In this document: piece after piece, positions 33,633 to 41,908 of the stretch | Layout of the letters: every line of letters begins with the position of its first letter | How positions within the stretch are numbered: position 1 is the stretch's first letter | Position numbers and translations under genes: made by a program | Origin: Elusimicrobia bacterium GWF2_62_30 | GTDB lineage: Bacteria; Elusimicrobiota; Elusimicrobia; Elusimicrobiales; UBA9959 | DNA: 47,305 nt | Direction: 5' to 3' | NCBI GenBank assembly: GCA_001799995.1 | Contig: MGUK01000034.1 | Span: forward strand, 1-47,305 | Notes under the pieces: model-generated | Told to the model about the DNA's origin: nothing | Database searches by the model: none | The model's input: only the letters and a program-made list of their open reading frames with translations

Positions 33633-36062
33633 ATGAAAGGAAAAAACGCGAACAGCCGGCTTTCCGGAGCCGGGAGGGTCCTTCCGGCGGCGCTGTTGGC
33701 CGCCTGCGCCCTCTTCTGCTGCGGGCCGCTGCGCGCGGCCGCCCCCGGCGTTCACGGGAAAGCCGCCGAAAGAGCCCTTGCCGTCCTTTACCCCCTGAAC
33801 GGCACCCTGTTCCCGCCCGAGATCGCGCCCCCGGAGTTCCGCTGGGAGGCCGCGTACGAGGCCGTTGGCCGCTGGCGCATAAATATAAGTTTCCCCGCCG
33901 GTGCCGGCCTGGAGTTCTTTTCCGAAGTCCCGCGCTGGCGCCCTCCCGCTTCCGCCTGGGAGGAGATAAAAGAGCGGTCCCTGGGGAAAACGGCGGTCTT
34001 CTCCGTGACGCCCGCCGGGGGCGCGGCGGCCGGCGCAAAACCGCGCACCGGCCGCGTCTCCTTCTCCACGTCCAAAGACGTAGCGGGCGCTAAGATCTTC
34101 TACCGGGAAGTCCCGCTGCCGTTCTCCGTGGCCGTGAAGGACCCGGCCCTTATCCGCTGGCGCCTGGGGGATATTTCCTCCGGCGGGCTCCCGCCCGTGG
34201 TGCTCGAGGGCCTGCCCGTCTGCGGCAACTGCCACTCCTTTTCGGCCGACGGTTCCGTGCTGGGCATGGACGTGGATTACGCCAACGACAAAGGCTCCTA
34301 CGCCATAGTCCCCGTCGGGGAGGAAATGGAACTGGACAGGAGCAGGGTCCTCACCTGGAGCGACTATAAGCGGGAGGACAAGGAGCTGACGTTCGGCCTG
34401 CTCTCGCAGGTCTCTCCGGACGGCCGGTATGTCGTCAGCACCGTAAAGGACCGCTCCGTTTTCGTGGCCAGGCCGGACCTGGCGTTCTCGCAGCTTTTCT
34501 TCCCGGTGAAGGGGATACTCGCGGTCTATTCCCGGGAGGACGGGACCTTCAGGGCCCTGCCAGGCGCCGACGACAAAGGCTTTGTGCAGAGCAACCCGGC
34601 CTGGAGCCCTGACGGCCGCTATATAGTTTTCGCCAGGAGCCGGGCTTACGAATTGAAGAACCTCAGGAACGAGGCGTCGGCGCTGCTGTCCCCCGAAGAA
34701 TGCGGCGAGTTCCTCAACGGCGGGAAAAAGTTCCGGTACGATCTTTACCGGGTGCCCTTCAACGGCGGGAAAGGCGGCCGCGCGGAGCCGCTGGAGGGCG
34801 CGTCGGAAAACGGCATGAGCAATTTCTTCCCCAGGTATTCTCCCGACGGGAAATGGCTGGTCTTCTGCAAAGCGGAGAGCTTCATGCTGCTGCAGCCGGA
34901 CAGCGCCCTTTACATCATGCCGGCCGGCGGCGGCAAAGCCCGCAGGCTGAGGAGCAATACTCCGGGCATGAATTCCTGGCACAGTTGGTCCCCCAACGGG
35001 AAGTGGCTGGTGTTCTCCGGGAAGGACGGCTCGCCCTATACCCGGCTTTACCTCACGCATATCGACAGCGCCGGCGGCGATACTCCCCCGGTGCTGCTCG
35101 ATAATTTCACCCTGCCCGACAGGGCCGCGAATATCCCGGAATTCGTAGCCCCCAAAGCCGGGCTGATAAAGCGGATAGCGGAGAAGTTCCTGGACGCCGG
35201 TTCCTTTTTCCGGATAGGCCTGCAGCGCCTGGCGGCCGGAGACCCCGCCGGCGCGGCCGAGGGGTACCGCAAAACGCTGGAGCTGGACCCCGGCAACTCG
35301 GCCGCGCACGACCTGCTTGGCGTTTCCCTGGACGCCCAGGGAAAAACCGCGGAGGCGGCGGAACAATACGGCGCGGCGATCAAGGCGGACCCCGCCAATT
35401 TCCGGGCGCACACCAACCTGGGCATCCTGCTGATGCGGCAGGGACGCCTCGACCGCGCGGTCCCCATGTTCAGGAAGGCGCTGGAACTGGACCCGGGCGC
35501 GGCGATGGCGCACCTGATGCTTGGCCGGGCGCTGGGCATGCAAAGCCAGCTGCCGTCCGACAGGAATCTGTTCAACGACTTGCTCAGGCAGCAGCCGGGC
35601 TACGCCGCGCACCCGGCCGGCAGGTCCGCGGCCGGGCGCAGGGAACTGCTGAAAGGAGCCATCGGGCATTATGCTGAGGCCGCGCGCCTGCAGCCCGCCG
35701 ATGCCGGCACGCAATTTGAGCTGGCGCTGGCGCTGGATGCCGGCGGCGACGCGGACAAGGCGCTGTTTCATTTCCGGGAGGCCGTTAAGCTCTCTCCCGG
35801 GTTCGCTATGGCCAGGAACGGCCTGGCGCTGGCGCTGGAAAAGCGCGGTGAGTTAGCGGCGGCGTCGGCGCAGCACCGGGCAGCGGTGGAGATAGAACCC
35901 GGGGTCCCCATACTGCGCTATAACCTCGGTAAGGCGCTGGAACTGGAAGGTAAAAAACCGGAGGCGGCCGCGGCCTACCGCGAGGCGTTGCGCCTGGACC
36001 CCGGCTTACCGGAGGCCCGGGAGGCTCTCGACAAGCTGCAGCCGCGCGGCCCGGGAAGGTAA
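33633..36062 (+). CDS. Exported TolB-like beta-propeller and TPR protein with a CxxCH motif
   Basis: 809 residues. A signal peptide (about 1-34) is followed by an N-terminal beta domain (45-190). The segment CGNCHSFSADG carries CxxCH (Cys197, Cys200, His201), the covalent haem-c attachment pattern. TolB/PD40 propeller blades follow, each with the S-P-D-G-R/K-Y/W-(I/L)VF signature (about 270-500). A TPR array follows (about 530-800: AAEGYRKTLELDPGN, AAEQYGAAIKADPAN, AVPMFRKALELDPG). The protein is periplasmic or surface-associated. Similar TolB proteins in Bacteroidetes and Planctomycetes carry one CxxCH; whether haem is bound is unproven. TAGAAT at 33608-33613 may be its -10 box. Confidence 0.8.
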   Translation: MKGKNANSRLSGAGRVLPAALLAACALFCCGPLRAAAPGVHGKAAERALAVLYPLNGTLFPPEIAPPEFRWEAAYEAVGRWRINISFPAGAGLEFFSEVPRWRPPASAWEEIKERSLGKTAVFSVTPAGGAAAGAKPRTGRVSFSTSKDVAGAKIFYREVPLPFSVAVKDPALIRWRLGDISSGGLPPVVLEGLPVCGNCHSFSADGSVLGMDVDYANDKGSYAIVPVGEEMELDRSRVLTWSDYKREDKELTFGLLSQVSPDGRYVVSTVKDRSVFVARPDLAFSQLFFPVKGILAVYSREDGTFRALPGADDKGFVQSNPAWSPDGRYIVFARSRAYELKNLRNEASALLSPEECGEFLNGGKKFRYDLYRVPFNGGKGGRAEPLEGASENGMSNFFPRYSPDGKWLVFCKAESFMLLQPDSALYIMPAGGGKARRLRSNTPGMNSWHSWSPNGKWLVFSGKDGSPYTRLYLTHIDSAGGDTPPVLLDNFTLPDRAANIPEFVAPKAGLIKRIAEKFLDAGSFFRIGLQRLAAGDPAGAAEGYRKTLELDPGNSAAHDLLGVSLDAQGKTAEAAEQYGAAIKADPANFRAHTNLGILLMRQGRLDRAVPMFRKALELDPGAAMAHLMLGRALGMQSQLPSDRNLFNDLLRQQPGYAAHPAGRSAAGRRELLKGAIGHYAEAARLQPADAGTQFELALALDAGGDADKALFHFREAVKLSPGFAMARNGLALALEKRGELAAASAQHRAAVEIEPGVPILRYNLGKALELEGKKPEAAAAYREALRLDPGLPEAREALDKLQPRGPGR

Positions 36063-36095
36063 TGCGCCGGCGAGGATCACAGGACCGGTCCCTTT

Positions 36096-36947
36096 ATGAA
36101 TAAAGACGCGGCAGCCAGGGAAATAATGCTTTTGGGCGCGCTGGGCGAGGCGCGCGCGGCCGCTTTCGCGGCCGGCATCGAGCTGGTGGCGCTTAAAGGC
36201 GCGGCCCTCCTGGAACTGGGCCTTTACAAGCCCGGCGAACGCGGCATGACGGACGTGGACGTGCTGGTACGGCGCGGGAACCTGGCCGCTTTCGAAAAAA
36301 CGCTCGCCGGCGTTGGCTTCGAACCCATGCCCGACAGCGCCGACGCCTGGCTGCGGCCCGGCCCCGGCAATTCGCCGCCGGCGATAATTGACATACATGC
36401 CGGCCTCTGGCATATAGAGAACAACGAAGAGCTTTTTGACTGGGGGCTTGAGCCCGGCCCCGAAGGCCTCGCCCTCAATCTGCCGGACCTCTTCCTGCAC
36501 GTGGCGGTCCATCCGCTGCTGCACCACGGGGAAGTTACCCCGCGCTGCCTGGAGGACTGCCGCCGCGCCGCCCGCAAAGGCGTGGAGGTGCACGGCCGCG
36601 GCTTCTGGCCCTCCGCCGCCCGCAAGGCCGGGTTTTACGGCCTGCGGCCCGCGGTCTGGGCCGTGATACGGCGCCTGCTCGCCGCCGGGGACATAGCCCC
36701 GGAAGAGGCCGCGCTCTTTTCTCCGCGGGGCACGGAGAAGATAAAGGCGGCCTTCTTCGAGAAAGCCGCGCGGAAACATTCCACCTTGCTTGAATACCTG
36801 CTGCCCGCCCTGCAGCGGCCGGGCCTGGTGGCCGATTATCTGCTGCCGCAAAAACGTTTCATGCTGCGCCGCTACGGCTCCGCCTCGCTGCTGGTCTACC
36901 TGCTGCGCCCGCTGCGGCTGCTCGGCTCTGTCCTTTTCCGGCGCTGA
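36096..36947 (+). CDS. Nucleotidyltransferase-fold family protein (NTP_transf_5 type)
   Basis: 283 residues. The core LKGAALLELGLY ... RGMTDVDVLVRR (residues 33-61) is the NTP_transf_5 motif, with the paired aspartates Asp53/Asp55 as metal ligands. A helical region with conserved His residues (DIHAGLWHIE, HVAVHPLLHHG) follows. Such proteins often lie in surface polysaccharide or asparagine-synthase-like clusters; the substrate is unknown. It starts 33 bases after the TPR protein gene without a strong ribosome-binding site. Confidence 0.78.
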   Translation: MNKDAAAREIMLLGALGEARAAAFAAGIELVALKGAALLELGLYKPGERGMTDVDVLVRRGNLAAFEKTLAGVGFEPMPDSADAWLRPGPGNSPPAIIDIHAGLWHIENNEELFDWGLEPGPEGLALNLPDLFLHVAVHPLLHHGEVTPRCLEDCRRAARKGVEVHGRGFWPSAARKAGFYGLRPAVWAVIRRLLAAGDIAPEEAALFSPRGTEKIKAAFFEKAARKHSTLLEYLLPALQRPGLVADYLLPQKRFMLRRYGSASLLVYLLRPLRLLGSVLFRR

Positions 36948-36975
36948 CCCGCGCGCCATCGTTAATTTTTTGCAC

Positions 36976-37003
36976 ATGACAACCGGATATCGTTTTTGAT
37001 AAT
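36976..37003 (+). promoter_or_regulatory. Promoter of the PAS-only protein
   Basis: ATGACA (36976-36981), 16-base spacer, GATAAT (36998-37003). The expected start near 37010 gives a leader of about 118 bases before the ATG at 37128. Confidence 0.6.
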
Positions 37004-37053
37004 CTTATAGCATTGCGGGGGGGAAGGGTATTGAACAGGGATAGCTTCGTTTA

Positions 37054-37109
37054 CGGCGCAGGAACCGGTTTCCCGGTTTCCTTCGCCGGAGCCGCCGCGT
37101 GGGGGCGGA
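37054..37109 (+). promoter_or_regulatory. Structured 5' leader with two hairpins
   Basis: First hairpin 37054-37088: CGGCG / CGCCG outer stem and AGGAACCGG / CCGGTTTCCT inner stem around TTTC. Second hairpin: CCGCC at 37092-37096 can pair with GGCGG at 37104-37108. The ribosome-binding site AAAGGGGAAGAG follows directly. It does not match a riboswitch class I can recognise, but it is a candidate cis-regulatory RNA. Confidence 0.42.
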
Positions 37110-37127
37110 AGAACTAAAGGGGAAGAG

Positions 37128-37928
37128 ATGCGCACAAATGGTTCTAAGACAGCCGGGAAGGCCGCGGAGCCGCGGGTAGAGTTTCTCGCGGGCCTGCTGG
37201 ACAGTACGAACCTGGTCGTTTACCTCAAAGACCTGGAGGGGCGCTATATTTACGTGAACCGGCGCTACGAGCGTCTTTCTACCTTCCCGCGCGAAGCCCT
37301 GTACGGCAAGCGCGATCCCGACTTTTTTAAACCTGAAGTGGCCGCGCTTTTCCGCGCCCAGGACGCCCTGGTCATCGCGCACCGCGGGCCCATGGAGTTC
37401 GAGGAGACCATTCCTCTGCCGGGCGGGGAGCGTTCCTTCATCACCGAGAAGTTCCCGCTCTTCGACGTGAAAGGCGCTGTCTCCGGCGTGGGCGGCTTCT
37501 GCACGGAGATAACTTCCCAGAAGAACCGGGCCGAGGAGTCCCTGGCCGAGGAGCGTGAGCGCCTGGCCGTGACGATGCGCAGCATCAGCGAATTGGTGGT
37601 AGCCACTGACACCAAGGGCGCGGTGACCATGCTCAACGCCGCCGCCGAAGCCCTTACCGGCCTGAGCCAGAAAGAAGCGGCGGGGCGGCTTATAGACAAG
37701 GTGCTGCGTCCCGCCGGCAAGACCGCCGGCGCCTTCGGGCGCCTGGTCCGCCGGGCCCTTTCGGCGAAACCCGGCCCCGGCGTCTCAGGGGAGCTGAAGA
37801 TAACCGGAGCCGACGGAGCCGCCCATGTCTTTATCCCTTCGGCCGCCGCGGTAAGGGACCGGAGAGGAAGCCTTATCGGCGCCGTTATCTGCCTGCGCGA
37901 AGTGACGCGCCGGCCCGCGCGGCGATAG
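37128..37928 (+). CDS. PAS-PAS protein without output domain
   Basis: 266 residues: PAS 1 at about 18-138 (NLVVYLKDLEGRYIYVNRRYE, ending GGFCTEITSQK), a short coiled linker, PAS 2 at about 148-262 (SISELVVATDTKGAVTMLNAAAEALTG, ending ICLREVT). There is no kinase, GGDEF or DNA-binding domain, and the stop codon abuts the convergent methyltransferase stop (TAG directly followed by TCA). It may be a stand-alone sensor that acts by protein contact, or a truncated kinase whose output half has been lost. Confidence 0.8.
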   Translation: MRTNGSKTAGKAAEPRVEFLAGLLDSTNLVVYLKDLEGRYIYVNRRYERLSTFPREALYGKRDPDFFKPEVAALFRAQDALVIAHRGPMEFEETIPLPGGERSFITEKFPLFDVKGAVSGVGGFCTEITSQKNRAEESLAEERERLAVTMRSISELVVATDTKGAVTMLNAAAEALTGLSQKEAAGRLIDKVLRPAGKTAGAFGRLVRRALSAKPGPGVSGELKITGADGAAHVFIPSAAAVRDRRGSLIGAVICLREVTRRPARR

Positions 37929-38975
37929 TCAGGGCTGTTTCGGCCTTTTCTCTTGCGCGGGTGCAAGCAATCTTTTCGCCTCGGCCAGCCGCGGCCAGGA
38001 AGCCGGTGCGTTCTCTACCGTCCAGAGTAAAGTTTCCCTCGCCTCTTCGGTACGCCCCAGGCCGCGCAGCAGCTCATAGCTTTTTAACGAGGCTTCGCTG
38101 CACAGCTCCCGGAAAGACGCGGCCCCGGCCTCCGGGGCGGATTCGGCCGCGTAAAGCGCCTTCTTGCAGGCTTCCAGCGCCGGCTCTTTCTTGTCCTTGC
38201 CGGCCAGGTCCAGGCAGGAATCCAGCAGGGTTTCCGGGTAGCTGCGGTCTTTCTTTTTCAGGATGCAGGCGATAGAGCGTCCCTGGTTGCCGCTGACCAG
38301 GGCGGCAGATTTGACGTTGTCGTCGAGGTATTTAATTTCTTCCTGCGTCATGTAGGCGCTTTCGAATTTGCCGCCGGCGATGAAGCCGTTTAACATCTTC
38401 AGGGTAGTGTTCTTTCCGCCGGGGTCTATCCCGTAGCCGTGTTTGGCGCCGGTCATCAGGGAGGTGTGCACGTCCTCGATCACATAATAACCGCCGTACC
38501 TGACGTGCTTGAACAGGAAACCCAGGCTTACCTGCTGCTGTTCCATGGAATGCCCGCCGTCATCGAGGAGCACGTCGAACTCGCAACCTGAGAACTCCGT
38601 GAACTTTTTCAGCTGCTCCCTGTTCGCCTGGTCCGCTCTGAAGGTCCTGATGGCCCCGGAGTCGAACCGGGTACTGTCGACGATATCGATGCCGTAGACA
38701 GCGGCCCGCCTGAAATAGCCCTCCCACATCTTCAGGGACGCGCCTTCCTCTATCCCGATCTCGCAGATATTCCTGGCCGTCTCTTTTACCGGGCGGAAAA
38801 AATATTCATAGGTCTCGGTGTAATTATGGTATTTCGGGCCCTTGTCCGTCCCGTATTTCGTGGCAAGGGCGCCCAATTCTCCGCCCTCACCGGCCCGCAG
38901 GCAGGGGCAGCCCAGGGAGAACAGGGCGATAGCCGATAACCCGGCGAGAAACGGCGCAAGATATTTTCTGGGCAT
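37929..38975 (-). CDS. Exported methyltransferase-like protein
   Basis: 348 residues with a signal-like N-terminus (1-28, FLAGLSAIALFSLGCPC). A class I SAM-methyltransferase-like domain (about 38-245) resembles MycE-type sugar O-methyltransferases: ATKYGTDKGPKYHNYTETYE, motif I ICEIGIEEGASLKMW, VYGIDI, LLDDGGHSMEQQ and YYVIEDVHTS. The C-terminal 100 residues are helical and TPR-like. Export would separate it from cytoplasmic SAM, so either the N-terminus is a membrane anchor facing the cytosol or the domain has another role. AGGAG lies 6 bases before the chosen ATG. Confidence 0.74.
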   Translation of the reverse strand: MPRKYLAPFLAGLSAIALFSLGCPCLRAGEGGELGALATKYGTDKGPKYHNYTETYEYFFRPVKETARNICEIGIEEGASLKMWEGYFRRAAVYGIDIVDSTRFDSGAIRTFRADQANREQLKKFTEFSGCEFDVLLDDGGHSMEQQQVSLGFLFKHVRYGGYYVIEDVHTSLMTGAKHGYGIDPGGKNTTLKMLNGFIAGGKFESAYMTQEEIKYLDDNVKSAALVSGNQGRSIACILKKKDRSYPETLLDSCLDLAGKDKKEPALEACKKALYAAESAPEAGAASFRELCSEASLKSYELLRGLGRTEEARETLLWTVENAPASWPRLAEAKRLLAPAQEKRPKQP

Positions 38976-39072
38976 GAGCTTCTCCTGTATTTCTGGGACG
39001 AGGCGGCCGGAAAAACAAGAGCGGCCTTCTCCGGGAAAGCCGCCCAAAAACCGCTTGGCCGCCCTTCCCGGT

Positions 39073-39465
39073 TCAGTCCTTCTCCGCGGCCAGGCCGCGC
39101 ACCAGCGTCACCATCTTCAAAATATTCCTGAGCCGCTCCAGGCCTGGCGGCTTTACTATGAAGTCCAGCGCGCCTTCCTTCACCGCTTTGGCCGCCAGGT
39201 CGGCGTTGTCGAGGCTGGTGAGAATTATCACGCAGGCGTCCTTGTTCTTCTGCAGGGCCTTGAACGAGAATTCCAGCCCGCTGGCCCCGCGCAGGTAAAT
39301 ATCGGTTATGACGATGTCGAAGGGTTTTTCTTCCAGCAATTCTCGCGCCGCTTCGGCGTCGTCCAGGCGGGTCACCTCGAACCGGGGGAAATCCTTAAGT
39401 ATCTCCTCCACGCGGGCGACGACGTAGCCTTCATCCTCTATAAAAAGCAGTTGTTTTTTGTCCAT
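39073..39465 (-). CDS. Single-domain response regulator (CheY-like)
   Basis: 130-residue receiver domain only. The acidic pocket is IEDE (near 9-12), phosphoacceptor Asp in VITDIYL (about Asp55), Thr/Ser in ILTSLD and Lys in VKPPG. There is no output domain. It lies 14 bases downstream of the HD-GYP gene stop with no clear ribosome-binding site, suggesting coupled translation. A kinase-receiver-HD-GYP relay controlling c-di-GMP breakdown is a natural inference; no kinase gene is in this operon. Confidence 0.88.
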   Translation of the reverse strand: MDKKQLLFIEDEGYVVARVEEILKDFPRFEVTRLDDAEAARELLEEKPFDIVITDIYLRGASGLEFSFKALQKNKDACVIILTSLDNADLAAKAVKEGALDFIVKPPGLERLRNILKMVTLVRGLAAEKD

Positions 39466-39479
39466 GGGACCGCGGGGCC

Positions 39480-40706
39480 TCAGGCTTCTTCCCGCTCCTC
39501 TTCGGCCCACCAGTATTCCGCGCGCAGTTCGTCGGCGAGTTCCCGGTTCATGTCCGCTATTTCGGCGGGGGAGACGGTGCGGGTTATGGAGTTAAGCGGA
39601 TGCTTCAGCAGGTCCACGGAGCGGGGCGGGATGCGGTTGAATTCCGCGTCCAGCAGGACCTCCACTACCGGCTTGGTAAGCGAGCCGGGGTTTACGCAGC
39701 TGACGCGGGCTATTTCCCCGGTAGAGAGGGCTACCAGCGAATTCGGCGGGTAGATCGACAGCGCGGCGATAAGCGCCTTGACCGTCTTCGCGCTGAAACC
39801 GCGCCCTTCTTTCTCTATCAGCTCGCGCACCACGTCGGGCGGGTTCAGGGCCTCGCGCCAGGGGCGCGGGTGCGTCATGGCCTCGTAGACGTCGGCGATG
39901 CCTATTATCTGGGCGAGGGGGTCTATCTCCTCGCCCGAAAGCCTGTCGGGATAGCCCGAGCCATCCAGGCGCTCATGGGTCTGAAGCAGTATCAGCTTGG
40001 CGCGCTCCTTAAGCTTATAGTCCAGGTCCACTATCCGGTCCAGCATGCGCATCCCCGCTTCGGTGTGCAGGGTTATCTCCGAAAAATCCTCGTCGCTAAG
40101 GCGCTCTTTGCTGTTGTAGAGTTCCTTGTACTCCGTCATGCCTATGTCGTGGGCCATCGCGCAGAAGCCAAGGAATTCCAGGTCGCTGTCCGAAAAGCCC
40201 GCGGCGCGCCCGAAGGCCAGCGCGAGTATCGCGGTGTTGGCGGTATGCGCCGCAAGGTAGTCGGTCCCGGTCGAATAGGAGGTGAAGTTCAGCAGGACGG
40301 GGTTGGTCTTGAGCGCCGCGGACGCGGCTTTGCAGGCGCGGATGACGGAGTCGTACTGTTCCGTATAAGGCTGCTCTATGCGGCGCAGGAGCTCGGAGGC
40401 CTGCTCCAGCATGCGGGTGTAAACCTCCCTGGCCCGCGCGCGCAGTTCCCTGAAAGAAGGCCCCGGGGGTACTTCGGCGGCCGGCCTGGCCCTGGGCATG
40501 GCCGGTTCCGCGGGGCGCGGCTCTTCCTTTTCCCGCTCCCGGACGACCGGCAGCTTTTCCTCCGGGGCGGCGGCTTGCGGCGGGCGGTCCGGGGCGGCGC
40601 TCTCGGCGGCGGAAGCCGCGGCCGGGCCCGGGGCCGCGCGTTTTGGCGGCGCGGGTTCAGCGGGTTCCGGCCTGTGCTTGAGCTTGTTCAGGTCCGAGAA
40701 TTTCAT
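39480..40706 (-). CDS. HD-GYP domain phosphodiesterase
   Basis: 408 residues. Residues 10-85 are a Pro/Ala/Glu-rich disordered region and 85-140 a helical segment. The HD-GYP domain (about 145-330) has HTANTA, the HD pair His186-Asp187 (MAHDIG), HTEAGMRML, His244 in LLQTHERLDGSGYPD with GYP at 251-253, and ADVYEAMTHPRP. Its C-terminal 80 residues match the extension seen in stand-alone HD-GYP proteins. Active members hydrolyse c-di-GMP or cGAMP. A TACAAT box 6 bases before the ATG predicts leaderless transcription. Confidence 0.9.
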   Translation of the reverse strand: MKFSDLNKLKHRPEPAEPAPPKRAAPGPAAASAAESAAPDRPPQAAAPEEKLPVVREREKEEPRPAEPAMPRARPAAEVPPGPSFRELRARAREVYTRMLEQASELLRRIEQPYTEQYDSVIRACKAASAALKTNPVLLNFTSYSTGTDYLAAHTANTAILALAFGRAAGFSDSDLEFLGFCAMAHDIGMTEYKELYNSKERLSDEDFSEITLHTEAGMRMLDRIVDLDYKLKERAKLILLQTHERLDGSGYPDRLSGEEIDPLAQIIGIADVYEAMTHPRPWREALNPPDVVRELIEKEGRGFSAKTVKALIAALSIYPPNSLVALSTGEIARVSCVNPGSLTKPVVEVLLDAEFNRIPPRSVDLLKHPLNSITRTVSPAEIADMNRELADELRAEYWWAEEEREEA

Positions 40707-40712
40707 ACCTAT

Positions 40713-40718
40713 ATTGTA
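40713..40718 (-). promoter_or_regulatory. -10 box abutting the HD-GYP start codon
   Basis: TACAAT on the minus strand at 40718-40713, 6 bases from the ATG at 40706. No strong -35 found. Confidence 0.5.
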
Positions 40719-40756
40719 CCTGCGGGCGGTTAAATAATGATTACAGAACCATTAAT

Positions 40757-41875
40757 TTATGAATGGATGGTTTTTTCGTAGATGCGGTATTTCTTGTAGA
40801 CGCGGCCGCCGATAGCCTCTATGGAGTTGTTTATCTGCGTGTTGTCTTCCAGCGTCCAGGACATCTCGCCGTGGACCCATTCCATCTTCTTGCCGGCCTC
40901 TATGGCCGTTTTTATCAGCAGCATTTCCAGGCCGCGGCCGCGGAATTCTTTCTTCACGCCCAGCGTGAGCATGCGCCCGGCGCGCATCTTGAACAGCATC
41001 CGGTACAGGAAAGGCAGGAGCGTGAAAGGGTTCAGGCTGCCGCGGGCGGCTTTGAGCGCCACGTTGAAATCCGGCAGCATCATGACGAAAGCGGCCGGCT
41101 TGCCGTCCACCCGGGCGAAGTAGAGATAGTCCGGCTTGAGCATGGGCTTCAGGGCGGCGGCCAGGTCGTCCATCTCGGCGGCGGTCATGGGGATGAAGCC
41201 CCAGTTTTTCTCCCAGGCCGAGTTGTAGATGTCCTTAAGGTCGGCTATCGCGGCGTCCAGGTTCTTGATGTCGACGAAATCCACGGTGACGTTGCCGCCG
41301 CGCGTTATGCGCTTTACCAGCTTTTCGAAACGTTCCGGGAAGCCCTGCGCCACTTCCATGGTGTAGGCCAGCAGGTCCTTGGCCTTGGCGTAGCCGACCG
41401 CCTCTATCAGGCCCGCGTAGTAGGGCGGGTTGTAGGGCATCATCACCATCGGCGTGGAATCGAAGCCCTCTATCAGCAGGCCGCAGGTCTCGTTGGTCGA
41501 GGGGTTCACCGGTCCGCGGATCAGGTCCATGCCCTTGGCGCGCAGGTACTTTTCCGCGGCGGCGAACAGCCCTGCCGCCGCTTCGTGGTCCTCGGCGCAG
41601 TCGAAAAAGCCGAAGAAGCCGCAGTTCTCGCTGTGGAAGGAGTTGTGTGCCCGGTTGACTATGGCGGCTATGCGCCCGGCGGGCTTGCCGTCCCTGTAGG
41701 CCATGAAAAGGGCGCGCTCCCCGTGCAGCCAGAAGGGGTGGGCGTTGTCCAGCAGGTGGCGGATGTCCTTTTTCAGCTCGCCGACCCAGTACGGGTGGTC
41801 CCTGAAAAGGGCGAAGGGATAGTCGATGAACTCGTTAAGAGCCTCTGCGGGGAGCTCCCGTATTTCTATGGACAT
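40757..41875 (-). CDS. YghO/bacterial ceramide synthase-like GNAT-fold acyltransferase
   Basis: 372 residues. The N-terminal half has FALFRDHPYWVGELKKDI and a GNAT-like strand (ERALFMAYRDGKPAGRIAAIVN) followed by GFFGFFDCAEDHEAAAGLF. The middle contains GPVNPSTNETCGLLIEGF and the second GNAT-like fold ends in LTLGVKKEFRGRGLEMLLI. This double-GNAT architecture matches E. coli YghO and the bacterial ceramide synthases that N-acylate 3-ketosphinganine. The adjacent upstream gene is serine-palmitoyltransferase-like (33 bases away), which strongly favours the sphingolipid role. No Shine-Dalgarno sequence is evident. Confidence 0.78.
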   Translation of the reverse strand: MSIEIRELPAEALNEFIDYPFALFRDHPYWVGELKKDIRHLLDNAHPFWLHGERALFMAYRDGKPAGRIAAIVNRAHNSFHSENCGFFGFFDCAEDHEAAAGLFAAAEKYLRAKGMDLIRGPVNPSTNETCGLLIEGFDSTPMVMMPYNPPYYAGLIEAVGYAKAKDLLAYTMEVAQGFPERFEKLVKRITRGGNVTVDFVDIKNLDAAIADLKDIYNSAWEKNWGFIPMTAAEMDDLAAALKPMLKPDYLYFARVDGKPAAFVMMLPDFNVALKAARGSLNPFTLLPFLYRMLFKMRAGRMLTLGVKKEFRGRGLEMLLIKTAIEAGKKMEWVHGEMSWTLEDNTQINNSIEAIGGRVYKKYRIYEKTIHS

Positions 41876-41908
41876 AATAGTGGTATGGTGCCGGCGAACG
41901 CCTGCGGC

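Noticed and set aside
33507-35771. Minus-strand open frame of 754 codons opposite the TolB/TPR gene
   Set aside because: The plus strand encodes a signal peptide, CxxCH, propeller and TPR motifs; the antisense product has no domain and runs into the lipoprotein promoter.
37010-37127. c-di-GMP (GEMM) riboswitch before the PAS protein
   Set aside because: The leader has two hairpins, but I do not see the conserved GEMM core, and the downstream protein has no c-di-GMP domain. Kept only as a generic structured leader.
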